Shown: piece after piece, positions 1-11,980 of the stretch
Layout: each line of letters begins with the position of its first letter
Numbering within the stretch: the first letter of the stretch is position 1
Assembly (NCBI RefSeq): GCF_002127325.2
Contig: NC_035433.2
Location: forward strand, 145,359,472 to 145,423,471
Length of the DNA: 64,000 nt
Source of the DNA: Helianthus annuus
Lineage: Eukaryota > Streptophyta > Magnoliopsida > Asterales > Asteraceae
Reading direction: 5' to 3'
The notes under the pieces: generated by a model
Databases searched by the model: none
Seen by the model: the letters and a program-made list of their open reading frames with translations, nothing else
What the model was told of the DNA's origin: nothing
Made by a program: the position numbers and the translations under genes

Positions 1-20
1 CTAAATATTTATGAAAAAAA

Positions 21-124
21 AAACAATGTTGCTTGGAGGCCTTTAGGTTAACATTGTGGACTCTATCACGAAAAACAATGTTCCTTGGAGGCATTTAAGT
101 TAACATTGTGGACTCTATCACGAA
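21..124. repeat. Tandem duplication, two 52-bp units
   Basis: Two adjacent 52-bp units (21-72 and 73-124), each beginning aaacaatgtt and ending atcacgaa, differ at only a few positions. No coding potential is seen. It may be the edge of a longer array that continues to the left of the window. Confidence 0.8.
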
Positions 125-1312
125 CCGGGAATATATGCAAGTTGGCTATCGAGCGATATCAAAGATCGCTACGTGAATTATTATTGCTGGTTACTTTAGT
201 TTCTTAAAATTATTGGTTACTTTAGTTTCTTGAATGCGCTTAACCTGTAGACTGTAGTTATTTTTGATTTGTTGTCGTCATGTTTGTCCAAGTCCGCTTT
301 GAACCACCGTCATCGTTAGTCAACCTAACTAGATACTTTTTTGTTGGTAATGGTCTTGTACCCTTTACTAGAAAATTCATGTGAGCCATCAATACCCTCC
401 TAACAAATGAGATTAAATAAATTGTAGCTTATGTTTGGTGTTAGAAATCAAGTCTTCTTCAATATGATCAAACAATTAATTAAACAAGAAAAAACTCTTT
501 GATTAAAATTGAAGTTACATAAACCCTAAACTACATACAAGTCTTATTTATAATGAACAACCTCTTTAAGAAAGTAAGAACAAATAACTTCTATAAGGAA
601 ACCAAATAAATAAAACTAGTATAAATCCTAAATTTTCCTATTAAAATTAAGGGGTAACTTTGTAGAAAATATAACCAAATTTAACATCCGTTCCAATTAA
701 GTCACTGAAAACAATTTTTTTTTGTATCTTTATAATTACTAAAGTTTCATTTGTTGTTCTAATACTATGTGATTATCAGGTTAATAGGTTTCCAATAATG
801 ATTTGTCAGGTTTTATTAGTTTTTTAAACTTTAACATGATGTGAAAAATATAAATAACGACATGAAATTTTTAATAAAAAAACTCACGTATTTATTCTAA
901 TATTTATTAAAATCACTTTTAAGTTTGAAAAATAGTTTTTTTTCTTATATTTAAAATCATAAATGGAATTCCAATATGGTTCCAAAATGCAGCAATGATA
1001 CGAGTATGGTTCCAAGAAATCACAAATAAATATATTTAAAATTATAAATGGAGTTCCAATATGGTTCCAAAATGCAGCAATGAGTCGAGTATGGTTCTAA
1101 AAAATCACAAACAAAAGAAATTATAGTGATTCTAATATGGTTCCAAAAAGAAATCCAAATGATTCACCAGCGATTTCATTAATAGGATGGAGATAAAATA
1201 GGAAGTTTATTTGACTAAGAAGGCTAGGAAGTGATCTTGATCATCCATTTAGTTAATCAAGGGCTAAGATTAAATGATGGAAATCGAAGGGAAGAAAAGA
1301 GACGTGTGAGTT
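125..1312. other. AT-rich noncoding DNA
   Basis: I see no gene, RNA or transposon terminus here. The only clear structure is the imperfect tandem duplication at 951-1115. Confidence 0.5.
951..1115. repeat. Imperfect tandem duplication, about 85 bp period
   Basis: Two units starting at about 951 and 1036 share ccaatatggttccaaaatgc and the following tract (gcaatga, cgagtatggttc, aatcacaaa). A third partial unit with taatatggttccaaaa follows near 1133. Function unknown. Confidence 0.7.
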
Positions 1313-2738
1313 TGTCACACCCTCAAAATACCATATAGGGAATGTCCCTGTTAGGTGTGTGACGACCAGCAATGAGCCACTAATTACATTGAACCCATAC
1401 ATGTTTCAAAACAAAGTTCTCGATTATTAATAAAATACCATCCAAGTTCAATGAAATCCAAAGTGTTTAGCGGAAGCAAAAATAAAGTTGAATAGTTTAA
1501 AAACCAATAATAAGTATCAAGAAATCATAAATTCCTCCAGTCTGCCCATGACCACTCCTGCTACTCCAGATAGCAAGTTCCAATGCAAGACAGCTAACGA
1601 CCTACAAGCATGCAAACAAGTGTGTCAGACAACGCTGGTGAGTTCAAAGTTTTGTTACCGAGTTTAGTTACCAGATACATGTATAGAACAGTTTCACAAA
1701 TTGATTTGATGTTGTTATTAACTCGATTACCGAAATGGCTACAAGATGTGTTTGCCCAACCCCAATGTCTCTATCAAAACATTGGTCATGCTTTAAGGAA
1801 ATTAGTTCACGCCCGTCCTCCCCGGTACGGTGTGAGGGTGCCAAACCTAATAGCGCTATCAACTAATAACCTCGTTGCCTCCTCGGCAACTGTCGGTAGA
1901 TGTAAGGGGTCTTATATGATAGAAACTGAGTAATAATAACAAACATCCCAATAAACTAGCATTCCTCCCCGGAACGTTACCCGATATCCCTCCCCGGGAT
2001 GCATGCTTGGAAAAAGAGTAGTGAACTCACCTTTGGCTTGCTCGGCAAGATTAATTACTTGTTTAATGATTGCTCAAACACGTCCTAGAATTGTTACCGA
2101 TAACGATCAGTTTTACATACACACACATATATAGTTTTAATCACAAACACTACAGGCTCAATATTTACACGTGTTCAGTCCAACTTGAACAGACTCGATG
2201 ACCTTGTGGGGCGGCCCGCTGTCATGCCAGCCCACTTACAATAGGTTTCAACCCACCTAATTTGTATTGCATAGTCTAGTATGGCCCAAACAAGTTATAG
2301 CCCCATCAACTAATCGTTAATTCAATGTTATCAAACACTAACAGTTTATGTTTATACAATCCTACTAATCAGCCCACAACTTGTCGACCCACATAAGCAG
2401 AAAAGAGGTGCGACCCAATACTTTGCTAGTCTAACCTATCCCAAGTTAAGCCCAAACACAATCAAACTAAGCTATTGGTATTATGACTTTAAGAGACAAC
2501 CTGGATCATATGCGGCCCAATTCAAGTATTCATGACATGCCAAAGTTAAATATATACTCATCATGATTAGTCCATTCATAATACATCAGTAGCATGTGTG
2601 TGTATAATCGAAGCCCAAGTCAATTTAATCACAGTCCAATCCACCCGGTTATCTATTAATCCCGAGAGCCCAAAGCAAAGCCCAAAATAATCTACTTATT
2701 GTTTTTCTCTAATTGTTTGAGCAACACAACTAATTAAT
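1313..2738 (-). mobile_element. Ty3/gypsy LTR fragment (solo or truncated), minus strand
   Basis: Read on the minus strand this ends in GTGTGACA at position 1313, the same terminus as the intact Tekay LTRs at 37243 and 44608. Around 1800-1875 it carries the reverse complement of a tract found in those LTRs near 38990-39060 (tagcgctatcaactaataac; also cacgcccgtcc and cggtgtgag), and near 1468 a gcggaagca segment matching their cttccgct. No matching 5' LTR terminus is visible before 2739, where another element starts, so it is probably truncated there. No internal domain or PBS is attached, so it is a solo LTR or fragment. Confidence 0.65.
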
Positions 2739-4784
2739 TGTAACGCCCGGCTATTTTGTACTTTCCATTTATAGGAAGTTTCGTTCGTAATTCTATTTTT
2801 GGAAACCTTGTATTCTTGTAATCATTTCCTTTCCTTGTAATCTTTATCAAATCGAGACTTGGATCATTAATGGAACTGGTATTTTGTTATGTAAATGTTG
2901 TACGCACTCTAATTTTGCTCGTATGTTCAACTTCGTGAATCAATCAATGTTTAATCATTATTCTTGGAAACTATGTGTGAAACTTGTGATCAAACTAAAC
3001 TTATACTTTGAACGTGTTTTGAACAAGAACGACACTTGATTTGATACTATTACGCTTTATTATTCTTGGGTTATACTCCTCATACTTAATCATAACCTAA
3101 TCTATGCTTTTGTAACAAGATTGGCCCTTAAAACCCCTTAAATGCATCAACTACACAACTATAGGGGCCAAAAGTGTAAAAATGAAACTTATTGCCGGAA
3201 CCCAGGTGGCGCGCGGCCCGGGTCCACTAGCCTGGATATCCCAGGCGGGCCGCGTGAGGCTCGTGTCTGCAGAACTCTTGGATGGTCGCGACCAGCCACC
3301 ATTTTGAGCGGGATTTTTGAGTTTAAACCGTGTTTTGGCTCTTGTAATCACCTCTAAACAACCCTAATCACCTCCCTATAAATACCCAAGCTCCTCCAAG
3401 CACTTGGACACTTTCACCACTCTCAAATCTCACCAAAACACTCTCAAATTCAAGCAAGAATCTGCATTTTCGGACAGATTCACACACTTGCACTAAACTT
3501 GGTATAACTTGCTCATTTCTTGATGAAAACACTTGATTCTTCTTCCTATTTGCTTGGTTAATCATGGAGTTTGATTCCTTGACTTCTCCATGGAGAAATC
3601 AGACCTGGAATTGCTCCGAAATTGACCAAAAACTTTCTGTTTTGTTACATCTTATGCAAACTTCATCCAACTTGTGTTTAACACAACTCAAGCCAATGTC
3701 CTAATTCTTACAACCCCTCTTATGGTTGGTTAAGCTTAAAAACATGGTTGAGACATCTAAATCAGAGGTTAAAACCTCATAAACTTTCTGTTTTTAATTA
3801 GGGTTTTACCCACAAGTAGTGTTCAAGTATGAAACTTGATGAATGTGTGATGGTTCGACTAGCTTGGGCTATCCTTCATGAGAATCCACTCATTACTTGA
3901 TGTTTTCCATAGATTAGTTGATGTTACTTCCTTAATGCTTGTATGTTCATGACCCTCCTTGTTGTTTATAACAACAAGTGTAGTGGTGAACAATAGAGGT
4001 GCCTAAATGGAAGCTTGTTCTTCCTACCTCATGTATGAACTCCATGTCACCAAGAGGTACCTAAATGGAGACATTAATCTCCTACCTCATGCTTGAATCG
4101 TAAGACTTGTAAACTATAATATTTAAGCTATTCTATATACATATATACCTAAGTAACTAAACTTGATAATAACTTAATAGTTACTTGTCAAGAATATGTT
4201 ACATCATCTATGACCACGCTCTTGTTACGACTCTAATGGACCTTTTAATCCATGAAATCATACCAACTCTTTCGAGTTCTAATAGTGTCAAGAACAAGGG
4301 TTATGTGTACAAGATGATTATTTTACTTATGTTATTTTCTATACAATTTAAAACTACGAATCTATTATCTTCCGTAAACGCCAAACTCACACACCTTGTT
4401 TGCCTCGTGTAGAAGGACAAGGTGCTCCGAACTAATTCATCCATCAACTTGCTCTCGGAACTTCAAGTCACAACTTGTAAACCGTGAGTATACTCGTATT
4501 CCCATTTTTTACTTTTACCACTTTTGGGGTGTAACATGTTTATCTATCAACAAACTTACACATGAACATTTTGCTTAAACACATGAACATTCCTATAACA
4601 TGCTTGTATACGTGATGACTTGATGATTTAAATAAATGTAATTTTGTATATAAAATACCCAGATTAAATAAATGTAATTTTGTATATAAAATACTAAAAA
4701 CGTCGTATCTTTTAAAAAACCCGTGTATAGTACGGTTGAAAAATCTACCAAATAATATATATCATTAAAATCCCCGTGTATTAC
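2739..4784 (+). repeat. Left LTR copy with Helitron-like tail
   Basis: It starts TGTAACGCCC at 2739. Sequence from about 4632 is the AT-rich array with cccgtgtat motifs, also present in the right copy after 9400. The copy stops at ccccgtgtattaca (4784) and then runs straight into RT coding sequence. It differs from the right copy by a few scattered substitutions and a 6-bp length difference near 4750. Confidence 0.85.
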
Positions 4785-4797
4785 AAGAGCTTCTGAA

Positions 4798-7472
4798 ATG
4801 CAAGAGCTCTCGAGTCAACTTCAAGAGCTTCTTGACAAAGGCTTTATACGACCTAGTACCTCTCCTTGGGGCGCTCCCGTTTTGTTTGTCAAAAAGAAAG
4901 ATGGATCATTTCGTATGTGTATTGACTATCGTGAGCTCAACAAGCTTATCATCAAAAACCGATACCCTCTTCCTCGCATAGATGACCTCTTCGATCAATT
5001 GCAAGGCGCAACCTGTTTTTCAAAGATCGATCTTCGTTCTGGGTATCATCAACTTCGAGTCCTCGAAGAAGATGTACCTAAGACCGCCTTCCGTACACGT
5101 TATGGTCATTACGAATTCGTGGTCATGCCCTTTGGTTTGACCAACGCACCCGCTGTATTCATGGATTTAATGAACCGCGTGTGCAAAGCATACTTGGACC
5201 GTTTTGTGATCGTGTTCATCGACGATATTCTCATCTATTCCAAGACGCAAGAAGAGCATAAGCGACACTTGCACCTTATCCTTGAACTCCTTCGTACTGA
5301 ACGTCTATACACCAAATTCTCCAAGTGTGAATTTTGGCTAAAAGAGGTTCAATTCCTTGGTCACACCGTCAACGAACTTGGAATTCACGTTGACCCCGCA
5401 AAAATCGAAGCCGTGAAGAATTGGATCGCACCTAAATCTCCGTCTGAAATTCGCTCGTTTCTTGGTCTTGCTGGTTACTATCGTCGTTTTATCTCCAACT
5501 TCTCAAAAATCGCTGTTCCTTTGACCTCCTTGACTCAAAAAGAGAGACCTTTTGTTTGGGGTCCCGAACAAGAGGAATCTTTTCAAACGCTCAAGGATAT
5601 GCTTTGCAATGCTCCTATCCTAACGCTTCCTGATGGTAACGATGATTTTGTCGTGTATTGCGACGCTTCAAACCTTGGCCTTGGTTGTGTCCTTATGCAA
5701 CATGACAAGGTTATCGCTTACGCATCGAGACAACTCAAAATTCATGAGAAAAACTATACTACCCACGACCTTGAACTTGGTGCAGTCGTTTTTGCATTGA
5801 AGATTTGGCGACACTACCTTATGGTACTAAATGTGTGGTCTTCACCGACCATAAGAGCCTTCAACACATCTTCAACCAAAAGGAACTAAACATGCGTCAA
5901 CGTCGTTGGGTGGAATTGTTAAACGACTACGATTGCGAAATCAAATACCACCCAGGTAAAGCGAATGTAGTAGTCGACGCTCTTAGTCGTAAAACTCATG
6001 TCAAAAGTATCCGTTGCTTCCAACTCGTTCACGATCTTCAAAATCGCATACGTAACGCTCAATATACATCTGTTAATGATGGTAACCTCTACAACGAGAT
6101 GCAATGTGGAGCTGAAAAGAGTCTCGTGTCCAAATCTGATGGTATTTTATACTATCTCGATCGTATCTGGATTCCTAACCGTGATGATCTTCGCAAATTC
6201 CTGATGAAGGAGGCCCATGACACGAAGTATTCTATTCATCCTGGTGCCGAAAAGATGTACCATGATATGCGTACATCCTATTGGTGGCCTGGAATGAAGA
6301 AGGATATAGCCACTTTCGTCTCAAAATGTCTCACATGTTCCAAAGTGAAAGCTGAACATCAGCGTCCCTCTGGCTTGCTCGAACAACCAGAAATTCCTGT
6401 TTGGAAGTGGGAGAGCATTGCCATGGATTTTATCACTAAGCTTCCTCGCAATACTGCTGGTCATGACAGCATTTGGGTAATCGTTGATCGATTGACCAAG
6501 TCAGCTCACTTCCTCCCTATTCGTGAAGATTTCAAAGTCGAGAAATTGGCTAAGGTCTACATGAAGGAGATAATCTGTCGTCATGGTATTCCCATCGACA
6601 TCATTTCTGATCGTGATGCTCGTTTTACGTCTCGTCTCTGGCAAACTTTTCAATCTGCTATGGGTACTAAACTCAACCTTAGCACTGCCTTCCATCCTCA
6701 GACAGACGGTCAAACCGAGCGTACTATCCAAACCTTAGAGGATATGCTTCGCTCATGCGTAATAGATTTTGGTGGCAACTGGGATTCACACTTGCCTTTG
6801 GTCGAATTCTCGTACAATAACAGTTATCAAGCAAGTATTCAAATGGCACCTTTCAAAACATTGTATGGTCGCAAGTGTCGTTCACCTATTTGTTGGCACG
6901 AGATTGGTCAAGCCCAAATCACCGGTCCCGAGCTTATACAAGAGACGACGGGCAAGATTTTACAGGTTCGAGACAACTTATTGAAAGCCAGGAAACGACA
7001 AAAGAGTTACGCTGACAAGGGACGCAAACCTATGGAGTTCGAGACAGGTGACTTCGTGCTTCTCAAGGTATCCCCTTGGAAGGGCGTGGTTCGTTTTGGC
7101 AAGAAAGGGAAACTCGCACCTCGCTACGTTGGTCCTTTCAAAATTCTCGAGAGGATTGGCAAGGTTGCGTATAGACTGGACCTGCCCGAAGAACTCAGCA
7201 ATGTACACCCTGTCTTCCATGTATCCAACTTAAAGAAATGTCTAGTTGACGAAGGACTCCACGTTCCTCTCGAAGACTTGCAAGTCAACGAAACGCTTCA
7301 CTTTGTAGAAAAACCGGTCGAAATCATGGACCAAGGAACCAAGCAATTGAGGCGCAGTCGAATTCCTATTGTCAAGGTTCGATGGGAAGGAAAACGTGGC
7401 GTTGAATTTACTTGGGAGCTCGAAAGTGAAATGAAGTCGAAATATCCTCATCTTTTCCCTACGTCTTCCTAA
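4798..7472 (+). pseudogene. Chromovirus pol remnant: RT, RNase H, integrase, chromodomain
   Basis: The reading starts inside RT at the [12 protein letters not shown] region and continues through MCIDYRELN, the [10 protein letters not shown] active-site box and [18 protein letters not shown] to RNase H ([14 protein letters not shown]). A one-base loss near 5820 shifts the frame. The second frame, to 7472, carries FTDHKSL, the integrase zinc-binding region ([19 protein letters not shown]), the DDE core ([28 protein letters not shown]) and a C-terminal chromodomain-like end ([17 protein letters not shown]). Apart from the frameshift the coding sequence is well preserved. With no gag or protease it cannot act alone. 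Confidence 0.9.
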
Positions 7473-7492
7473 ATTTCGGGACGAAATTTCCT

Positions 7493-7506
7493 AAAGGAGG
7501 GGAGAC
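7493..7506 (+). promoter_or_regulatory. Polypurine tract before the right LTR
   Basis: The purine run aaaggaggggaga sits directly before TGTAACGCCC at 7507, after the short palindrome aatttcgggacgaaatt that also precedes the 3' end of the intact Tekay element. This is the expected plus-strand primer site. Confidence 0.75.
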
Positions 7507-9558
7507 TGTAACGCCCGGCTATTTTGTACTTTCCATTTATAGGAAGTTTCGTTCGTAATTCTATTTTTGGAAACCTTGTATTCTTGTAATCATTTCCTTT
7601 CCTTGTAATCTTTATCAAATCGAGACTTGGATCATTAATGGAACTGGTATTTTGTTATGTAAATGTTGTACGCACTCTAATTTTGCTCGTATGTTCAACT
7701 TCGTGAATCAATCAATGTTTAATCATTATTCTTGGAAACTATGTGTGAAACTTGTGATCAAACTAAACTTATACTTTGAACGTGTTTTGAACAAGAACGA
7801 CACTTGATTTGATACTATTACGCTTTATTATTCTTGGGTTATACTCCTCATACTTAATCATAACCTAATCTATGCTTTTGTAACAAGATTGGCCCTGAAA
7901 ACCCCTTAAATGCATCAACTACACAACTATAGGGGCCAAAAGTGTAAAAATGAAACTTATTGCCGGAACCCAGGTGGCGCGCGGCCCGCGTCCACTAGCC
8001 TGGATATCCCAGGCGGGCCGCGTGAAGCTCGTGTCTGCAGAACTCTTGGATGGTGGCGACCAGCCACCATTTTGAGCGGGATTTTTGAGTTTAAACCGTG
8101 TTTTGGCTCTTGTAATCACCTCTAAACAACCCTAATCACCTCCCTATAAATACCCAAGCTCCTCCAAGCACTTGGACACTTTCACCACTCTCAAATCTCA
8201 CCAAAACACTCTCAAATTCAAGCAAGAATCTGCATTTTCGGACAGATTCACACACTTGCACTAAACTTGGTATAACTTGCTCATTTCTTGATGAAAACAC
8301 TTGATTCTTCTTCCTATTTGCTTGGTTAATCATGGAGTTTGATTCCTTGACTTCTCCATGGAGAAATCAGACCTGGAATTGCTCCGAAATTGACCAAAAA
8401 CTTTCTGTTTTGTTACATCTTATGCAAACTTCATCCAACTTGTGTTTAACACAACTCAAGCCAATGTCCTAATTCTTACAACCCCTCTTATGGTTGGTTA
8501 AGCTTAAAAACATGGTTGAGACATCTAAATCAGAGGTTAAAACCTCATAAACTTTCTGTTTTTAATTAGGGTTTTACCCACAAGTAGTGTTCAAGTATGA
8601 AACTTGATGAATGTGTGATGGTTCGACTAGCTTGGGCTATCCTTCATGAGAATCCACTCATTACTTGATGTTTTCCATAGATTAGTTGATGTTACTTCCT
8701 TAATGCTTGTATGTTCATGACCCTCCTTGTTGTTTATAACAACAAGTGTAGTGGTGAACAATAGAGGTGCCTAAATGGAAGCTTGTTCTTCCTACCTCAT
8801 GTATGAACTCCATGTCACCAAGAGGTACCTAAATGGAGACATTAATCTCCTACCTCATGCTTGAATCGTAAGACTTGTAAACTATAATATTTAAGCTATT
8901 CTATATACATATATACCTAAGTAACTAAACTTGATAATAACTTAATAGTTACTTGTCAAGAATATGTTACATTATCTATGACCACGCTCTTGTTACGACT
9001 CTAATGGACCTTTTAATCCATGAAATCATACCAACTCTTTCGAGTTCTAATAGTGTCAAGAACAAGGGTTATGTGTACAAGATGACTATTTTACTTATGT
9101 TATTTTCTATACAATTTAAAACTACGAATCTATAATCTTCCGTAAACGCCAAACTCACACACCTTGTTTGCCTCGTGTAGAAGGACAAGGTGCTCCGAAC
9201 TAATTCATCCATCAACTTGCTCTCGGAACTTCAAGTCACGACTTGTAAACCGTGAGTATACTCGTATTCCCCCTTTTTACTTTTACCACTTTTGGGGTGT
9301 AACATGTTTATCTATCAACAAACTTACACATGAACATTTTGCTTAAACACATGAACATTCCTATAACATGCTTGTATACGTGATGACTTGATGATTTAAA
9401 TAAATGTAATTTTGTATATAAAATACCCAGATTAAATAAATGTAATTTTGTATATAAAATACTAAAAACGTCGTATCTTTTAAAAAACCCGTGTATAGTC
9501 GGGTTGAAAAATCTAACAAATAATAAAAAAATATATCATTAAAATCCCCGTGTATTAC
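7507..9558 (+). repeat. Right LTR copy
   Basis: This copy corresponds to 2739-4784 at a constant offset of 4768 over most of its length. A small open frame near its centre (7910-8125, also at 3142-3357) is present in both copies and is not treated as a gene. The homology to the left copy ends at 9558, but the AT-rich array continues beyond it. Confidence 0.85.
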
Positions 9559-10011
9559 ACGTGTTGAATAAATCTAATTTTACATAGCAAATGATAAAAA
9601 GTTATATGTTCAAAAAATTCGTGTATTACATGGGTTATATAAATGTAACTTTGTATAATAAATAATAAAATAAAAGTTAAATCTTTTAAAAACTCCGCGT
9701 TTTACGAGTTGAATAAATATAATTTTGTATACCAAATAATAAAAAAAGTTATATTTTTAATAAATTAGGATAACATTTAATATTAGTTAATTATTTATAT
9801 ATTTAGTATAAGATAAGTAGGAAAGAGAGGTATTTGTTTTAAAAATATATTAAATTAACAATTTAGATTTGAGGATAATATTTTATTAAAGTATGATAAG
9901 ATTTAATATTAATATTATTATTTATTTAGTTAATATAAGATAAGTATATATTTGAGAATACCTTCAATGAATGACACGTGTTCAAAAGTTAGTTTCTTTT
10001 ATTATAGTAGA
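9393..10011 (-). mobile_element. Helitron-like AT-rich element with about 75-bp array
   Basis: At 9420-9775 there are about five degenerate units, each carrying a cgtgtattacac/gggttgaataaat type palindrome followed by AT-rich spacer with taattttgtat. Beyond it, to 10011, the minus strand begins TCTACTATAATAAAAGAAAC with an A just 5' of TC, as expected for a Helitron 5' end. A canonical CTRR terminus with hairpin was not identified, so the 3' end is probably lost or within the LTR junction. A partial copy of the same array ends the left LTR at 4632-4784. Confidence 0.5.
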
Positions 10012-10080
10012 TAGATATATAAAAATCTAAACAAACTCTAATAACAAAATGCCGCTAACTAACCTATATTAATTATCCCC

Positions 10081-10146
10081 CCACTTGTGGCCTAGTGGTA
10101 GGAGACTTGGGTTTTCCAATGGAGACTCAAGTTTTATACTCTCTTA
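10081..10146 (+). mobile_element. tRNA-derived SINE head (candidate)
   Basis: The sequence tggcctagtggtaggagact resembles a tRNA-type A box, and gactcaagttttatactc about 30 bp later resembles a decayed B box. This order and spacing are typical of the head of tRNA-derived SINEs. No clear tail or target duplication was seen, so this is tentative. Confidence 0.35.
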
Positions 10147-10155
10147 AAGTAGAAA

Positions 10156-10177
10156 GTCGGTGGCCAAAGCCACCGAC
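10156..10177. repeat. Perfect 9-bp hairpin
   Basis: gtcggtggc and gccaccgac form a perfect inverted repeat separated by caaa. It is not followed by a T run, and its role is unknown. It could be the terminal hairpin of a small element. Confidence 0.6.
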
Positions 10178-10234
10178 AAAACAAATTGTTTGCTTTTTAC
10201 CTTTTCATTTTGTGATAGTATCCTTTATATTCTC

Positions 10235-10622
10235 AACTTTGTTATAGTTTCTTTTTATCCCGAGTTTTGTCCAACTTCATTATTACCCTCTCTTAGCACT
10301 TAAGTCTACGAAATGTAACTTTTAACCACATAACTTTTTATAAACTTTGTAAAATGTCACTTTGACCCCTCGAGAGTTTTTGGCTCGACGGTATAAATTC
10401 AAGTTAGTCGGGTCGCATATAATACGTTATGATTGTACGATATAAATTTGATTTGTGTTATGTTTTGAGCCAATCTCAATGCAGCTATATGTTACGTTGA
10501 GTTCAACCGGATACGTCAAAACGTGTGTTTTCATAAGGTTAGCGCATCACATAACGCTTTGACTAATCCGTTCGACATTTGCAATGTACCCGCGCCGCAA
10601 CACGTGCGGGTCTTATTACTAG
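10235..10622 (+). mobile_element. Helitron 3' end, copy 1 (non-autonomous)
   Basis: The segment ends with a GC-rich hairpin (acccgcgccgcaacacgtgcgggt, stem CCCGC/GCGGG) followed by cttattaCTAG at 10619-10622. A subterminal hairpin and CTAG terminus are the classic Helitron 3' signature. No Rep/helicase coding sequence is present. The 5' TC end was not located. Confidence 0.55.
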
Positions 10623-10711
10623 CTATGTCTTAAAAGACAAATTCGGTGGTACTTTTACAAATAATTTTCTTTTGACACTCCAACTTTGTGGTAGTTTTTT
10701 TTTTCAGCCCC

Positions 10712-11037
10712 CAACTTTGTTATAGTTTCTTACCCTTTATTAGCCCTTAAGTTTAGGAAATGCAATTTTTAACCACTTAACTTTTTATGAACTTTGTAAA
10801 TGCCACTTTAACCTCTCGAGAGTTTTTGGCTTGACGATGTAAATTTGAGTTAGTCGGGTCACGTATAATACGTTATGGTTGTACGATATAAATTCGATTT
10901 GCGTTATTTTGATCCAATCGCAATGCAACTATAAGATACATTGAGTTCTACCAGATACGTCAAAAACTTGCGTTTTTATATGGTTAATACATCACATAAC
11001 GCTTGAACTAATGCGTTGTCACAGATCTTATTACTAG
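10712..11037 (+). mobile_element. Helitron 3' end, copy 2 (diverged, hairpin lost)
   Basis: This is a diverged repeat of the preceding unit: both contain aactttgttatagtttctt, the ctcgagagtttttggct block, tagtcgggtc, taatacgttatg and the closing cttattaCTAG (11034-11037). The GC hairpin of copy 1 is replaced by gcgttgtcacagat, so this copy seems to have lost it. Confidence 0.5.
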
Positions 11038-11168
11038 TTTAGCTTAAAGCAAACAGAAAACAAACATCCAATTTTCTCTCTCTCTCTCAAAAAATCAATT
11101 GAGAGGATCCACCCTGATCCAAGATTAATGGGGTGGCTCAAATTGTGTAAAAAACGTGGGGCAATATG

Positions 11169-11252
11169 AGGCCCAAGATTGTGGCCCAAAGTTTGTAAAT
11201 AATGTAGGATAGAATATACGAGGCCCAAGATTGTGGCCCAAAGTTTGTAAAT
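11169..11252. repeat. Direct repeat, 52-bp period
   Basis: The 32-bp block beginning aggcccaagattgtggccca occurs at 11169 and again at 11221. The rest of 11038-11689 shows no gene. Confidence 0.75.
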
Positions 11253-11689
11253 ATGCTGGATAGAATGTAGGATATAATATAAGATCTAATGTAGGATATT
11301 GAAACCCGATGGAAGAACACAATGTAAGCCACCACCACCAAAAGCAAAGCTAATTTATAGGGAATGTGGAGGATAGGAAGGAGTTGATTTTAGTGAGAAC
11401 GACAAGTTGACAACAAAGTAATAAAGGCGTTACTCATGATCTTTATTTATTTAAGTGTATTTCGAGTTCAAATCAGCTAATAAATTGAGGGTTAGTAGTT
11501 GATCAATGAGAATAATGTTAATGGAGTAGATGACATTAGGTCAACAATGATGATGCCAATGACCCATCTCATCAACCACAACCTATGAATGGGTTTGGGG
11601 CGTAATATCTCTTTACAAAGATATAGAAAGTTAAGCCATCAACTCAATATATTTTTGATTCATCCAGAGGATGCCAACAAACGATATTA

Positions 11690-11980
11690 GAGCATTCACA
11701 TCTTGTTCACCAAATTCTTTGAGAGGCTACACCATATTATAAATAGTGGTTACGAGGGATTGTGGGTGAAGGAAGAGAAAATGTTCATCTGTAAATATGA
11801 AAAGACATTGTTCACCCCTATAATTTTTTTAATATTTTTAGTGAAAGTGTTTGTAAATAGAGGAGAGAAATAAGGTAACAATAAGGGTAAAAAATATTAT
11901 TTACATGAAAAGAAGAGAGAAAAATAGTGATTTTTAGTTTAATTACATAGATGAAGACGATGAATAGGATGTGAATGCTC
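11690..11980. mobile_element. MITE with GAGCATTCACATC termini
   Basis: A 291-bp element begins gagcattcacatc and ends gatgtgaatgctc, a perfect 13-bp terminal inverted repeat. Flanks are tta and ttg, a possible decayed 3-bp duplication as in PIF/Harbinger-type MITEs. There is no coding capacity. Confidence 0.65.

Larger units (their letters stand above)
2739..9558 (+). mobile_element. Deleted Ty3/gypsy chromovirus (Tekay-like), LTR-pol-LTR
   Basis: Two direct copies of about 2.05 kb (2739-4784 and 7507-9558) start TGTAACGCCC and are nearly identical throughout. Between them lies only the RT-RNase H-integrase-chromodomain part of pol. PBS, gag, protease and the first part of RT are missing: LTR-like sequence joins RT coding sequence directly near 4784. 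Both LTR copies share the same Helitron-like AT-rich tail instead of a normal LTR 3' end. No convincing target duplication was found. High LTR identity suggests a fairly recent insertion followed by deletion. Confidence 0.85.

Noticed and set aside
3142..3357. 71-residue frame, repeated at 7910-8125
   Set aside because: It lies within both LTR copies of the deleted chromovirus, with no domain.
9393..10011. Complete Helitron
   Set aside because: The 5' TC end is convincing but no CTRR end with hairpin was located, so only a Helitron-like call was made.
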